DNA from: Chitinophagaceae bacterium UBA2791 | GTDB lineage: Bacteria; Bacteroidota; Bacteroidia; Chitinophagales; Chitinophagaceae | Assembly (NCBI GenBank): GCA_002352105.1 | Contig: DEHV01000050.1 | Span: 67,966-74,712 of the forward strand | Reading direction: 5' to 3' | DNA: 6,747 bases | Part shown: positions 5,860 to 6,747 of the stretch, one piece after another | How the letters are laid out: each line of letters opens with the position of its first letter | How positions within the stretch are numbered: the stretch's first letter is position 1 | Made by a program: the position numbers and the translations under genes | The notes under the pieces: model-generated | Seen by the model: only the letters and a program-made list of their open reading frames with translations | Databases searched by the model: none | What the model was told of the DNA's origin: nothing

Positions 5860-6747
5860 TTAAAAATCAGGATGCACGCCGGTATAATTTTGCGGAGATA
5901 TTTTTTTCAATTCCTTTTTTAAAGCGGCGGAAACCTTAAGCGAGTCGATGAACTCATGCAGGCTCTCCTTATTGATGCCGGCATTGCCCCGGGTCAGGTC
6001 TTTTAATGCCTCATAGGGGTTGGGGTAATTCTCCTTGCGTAAAATGGTTTGAATAGCTTCTGCTACAACAGCCCAGTTGTTGTCCAGGTCCTGCCGTATT
6101 TTTCCCTGGTTTAGCACCAGCTTATCCAGTCCCTTTTCGATAGAGCGGAAGGCCAGGATGGTATGCGCAAAGGGAACGCCTATATTCCGGAGCACAGTGG
6201 AATCGGTCAGGTCCCTTTGCAGGCGCGATATGGGGAGCTTGGAAGAAAGATGCTCCCATAGGGCATTGGCGATACCGAGATTGCCTTCTGCGTTTTCAAA
6301 ATCGATCGGGTTCACCTTATGCGGCATCGCGGAGGAACCCACTTCTCCCGTACGGAGTTTTTGCTTGAAGTAGTCCATCGATATATAGGTCCATATATCC
6401 CGGCAAAAATCGATCAGTATGGTATTGATGCGACGTATGGCGTCGAAATGTGCGGCGAGGTTATCGTAATGTTCGATCTGGGTGGTGAACTGTTGCCTTT
6501 GCAATCCCAATACTCCTTCCACAAAATTATTCGCCAGTTTTATCCAATCCATTTTAGGAAGGGCGGCATGATGGGCGTTAAAATTGCCTGTAGCGCCGCC
6601 GAATTTAGCGGTGAAGGGGATTTGAATGAATAATTCTACCTGGTTCTCTATGCGTTCGACGAATACCATCAGTTCTTTGCCAAGCCTCGTCGGACTGGCG
6701 GGCTGGCCGTGCGTTCTGGCCAGGAGCGGTATCTCTTTCCATGAGCC
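5860..6747 (-). CDS. purB: Adenylosuccinate lyase, C-terminal two-thirds (5' end outside window)
   Basis: The frame is open to the right edge, giving the last 295 residues of an enzyme of about 450. PurB catalyses two fumarate-releasing steps of purine synthesis, SAICAR to AICAR and adenylosuccinate to AMP, in the cytoplasm. The portion starts just before ARTHGQPASPTRLGKEL (positions 6670-6720), which contains the THGQ histidine, and includes the fumarase/lyase superfamily signature GSSAMPHKVNP (6307-6339) with its catalytic serine, followed by IDFENAEGN. SRLQRDLTDSTVLRN and the ending PQNYTGVHPDF also fit. The match is to the E. coli-like subgroup of PurB, not the shorter Bacillus type. A methionine at 6667-6669 is internal and not the start. 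The N-terminal third and the promoter lie beyond the window. Confidence 0.96.
   Translation of the reverse strand, partial: GSWKEIPLLARTHGQPASPTRLGKELMVFVERIENQVELFIQIPFTAKFGGATGNFNAHHAALPKMDWIKLANNFVEGVLGLQRQQFTTQIEHYDNLAAHFDAIRRINTILIDFCRDIWTYISMDYFKQKLRTGEVGSSAMPHKVNPIDFENAEGNLGIANALWEHLSSKLPISRLQRDLTDSTVLRNIGVPFAHTILAFRSIEKGLDKLVLNQGKIRQDLDNNWAVVAEAIQTILRKENYPNPYEALKDLTRGNAGINKESLHEFIDSLKVSAALKKELKKISPQNYTGVHPDF

Noticed and set aside
1..6747. Possible accessory or novel system (mobile element, CRISPR array, defence or biosynthetic cluster)
   Set aside because: All longer frames on the coding strands are assigned to core metabolic or translation families plus one small membrane protein; no spaced repeats, transposase, integrase or terminal repeats were seen.

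Overview
The window looks like ordinary core chromosome from a member of the Bacteroidota, probably a Chitinophagaceae-like lineage. Three things point there: promoter boxes of the TAnnTTTG type ahead of several genes, little Shine-Dalgarno signal, and a small membrane-anchored protein of a type I associate with this phylum, next to a split methylmalonyl-CoA mutase subunit. The family-level placement is inference. I saw no mobile element, tRNA, rRNA, CRISPR array or defence-like cassette.

Layout from left to right. Positions 1-432 (+) hold the 3' end of glnS (glutaminyl-tRNA synthetase, anticodon-binding part). It converges, with an 11-bp gap, on a minus-strand pair transcribed as small membrane-anchored protein (2607-2056) then methylmalonyl-CoA mutase catalytic subunit (2009-444). 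The 123-bp divergent region 2608-2730 carries a clear promoter for a plus-strand A-type iron-sulfur carrier gene (2731-3072), a candidate promoter box for the minus-strand pair and a perfect 12-bp palindrome. A LacX-type aldose 1-epimerase family gene follows (3192-4064) and ends at a good candidate intrinsic terminator. Peptide chain release factor 3 (prfC, 4205-5800) follows with its own -7 box. It converges on purB (adenylosuccinate lyase, minus strand, cut by the right edge of the window).

The genes are mostly independent housekeeping functions: tRNA charging, translation termination, purine synthesis, Fe-S assembly, sugar anomer interconversion and propionyl/methylmalonyl-CoA metabolism. 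The most informative single gene is the mutase. It keeps the methylmalonyl-specific active-site residues but has no cobalamin-binding domain, so it must work with a separate B12 subunit that is not in the window. I found no evidence of a previously undescribed system; the findings are modest and mostly concern regulation, gene starts and the mutase-membrane protein pairing.
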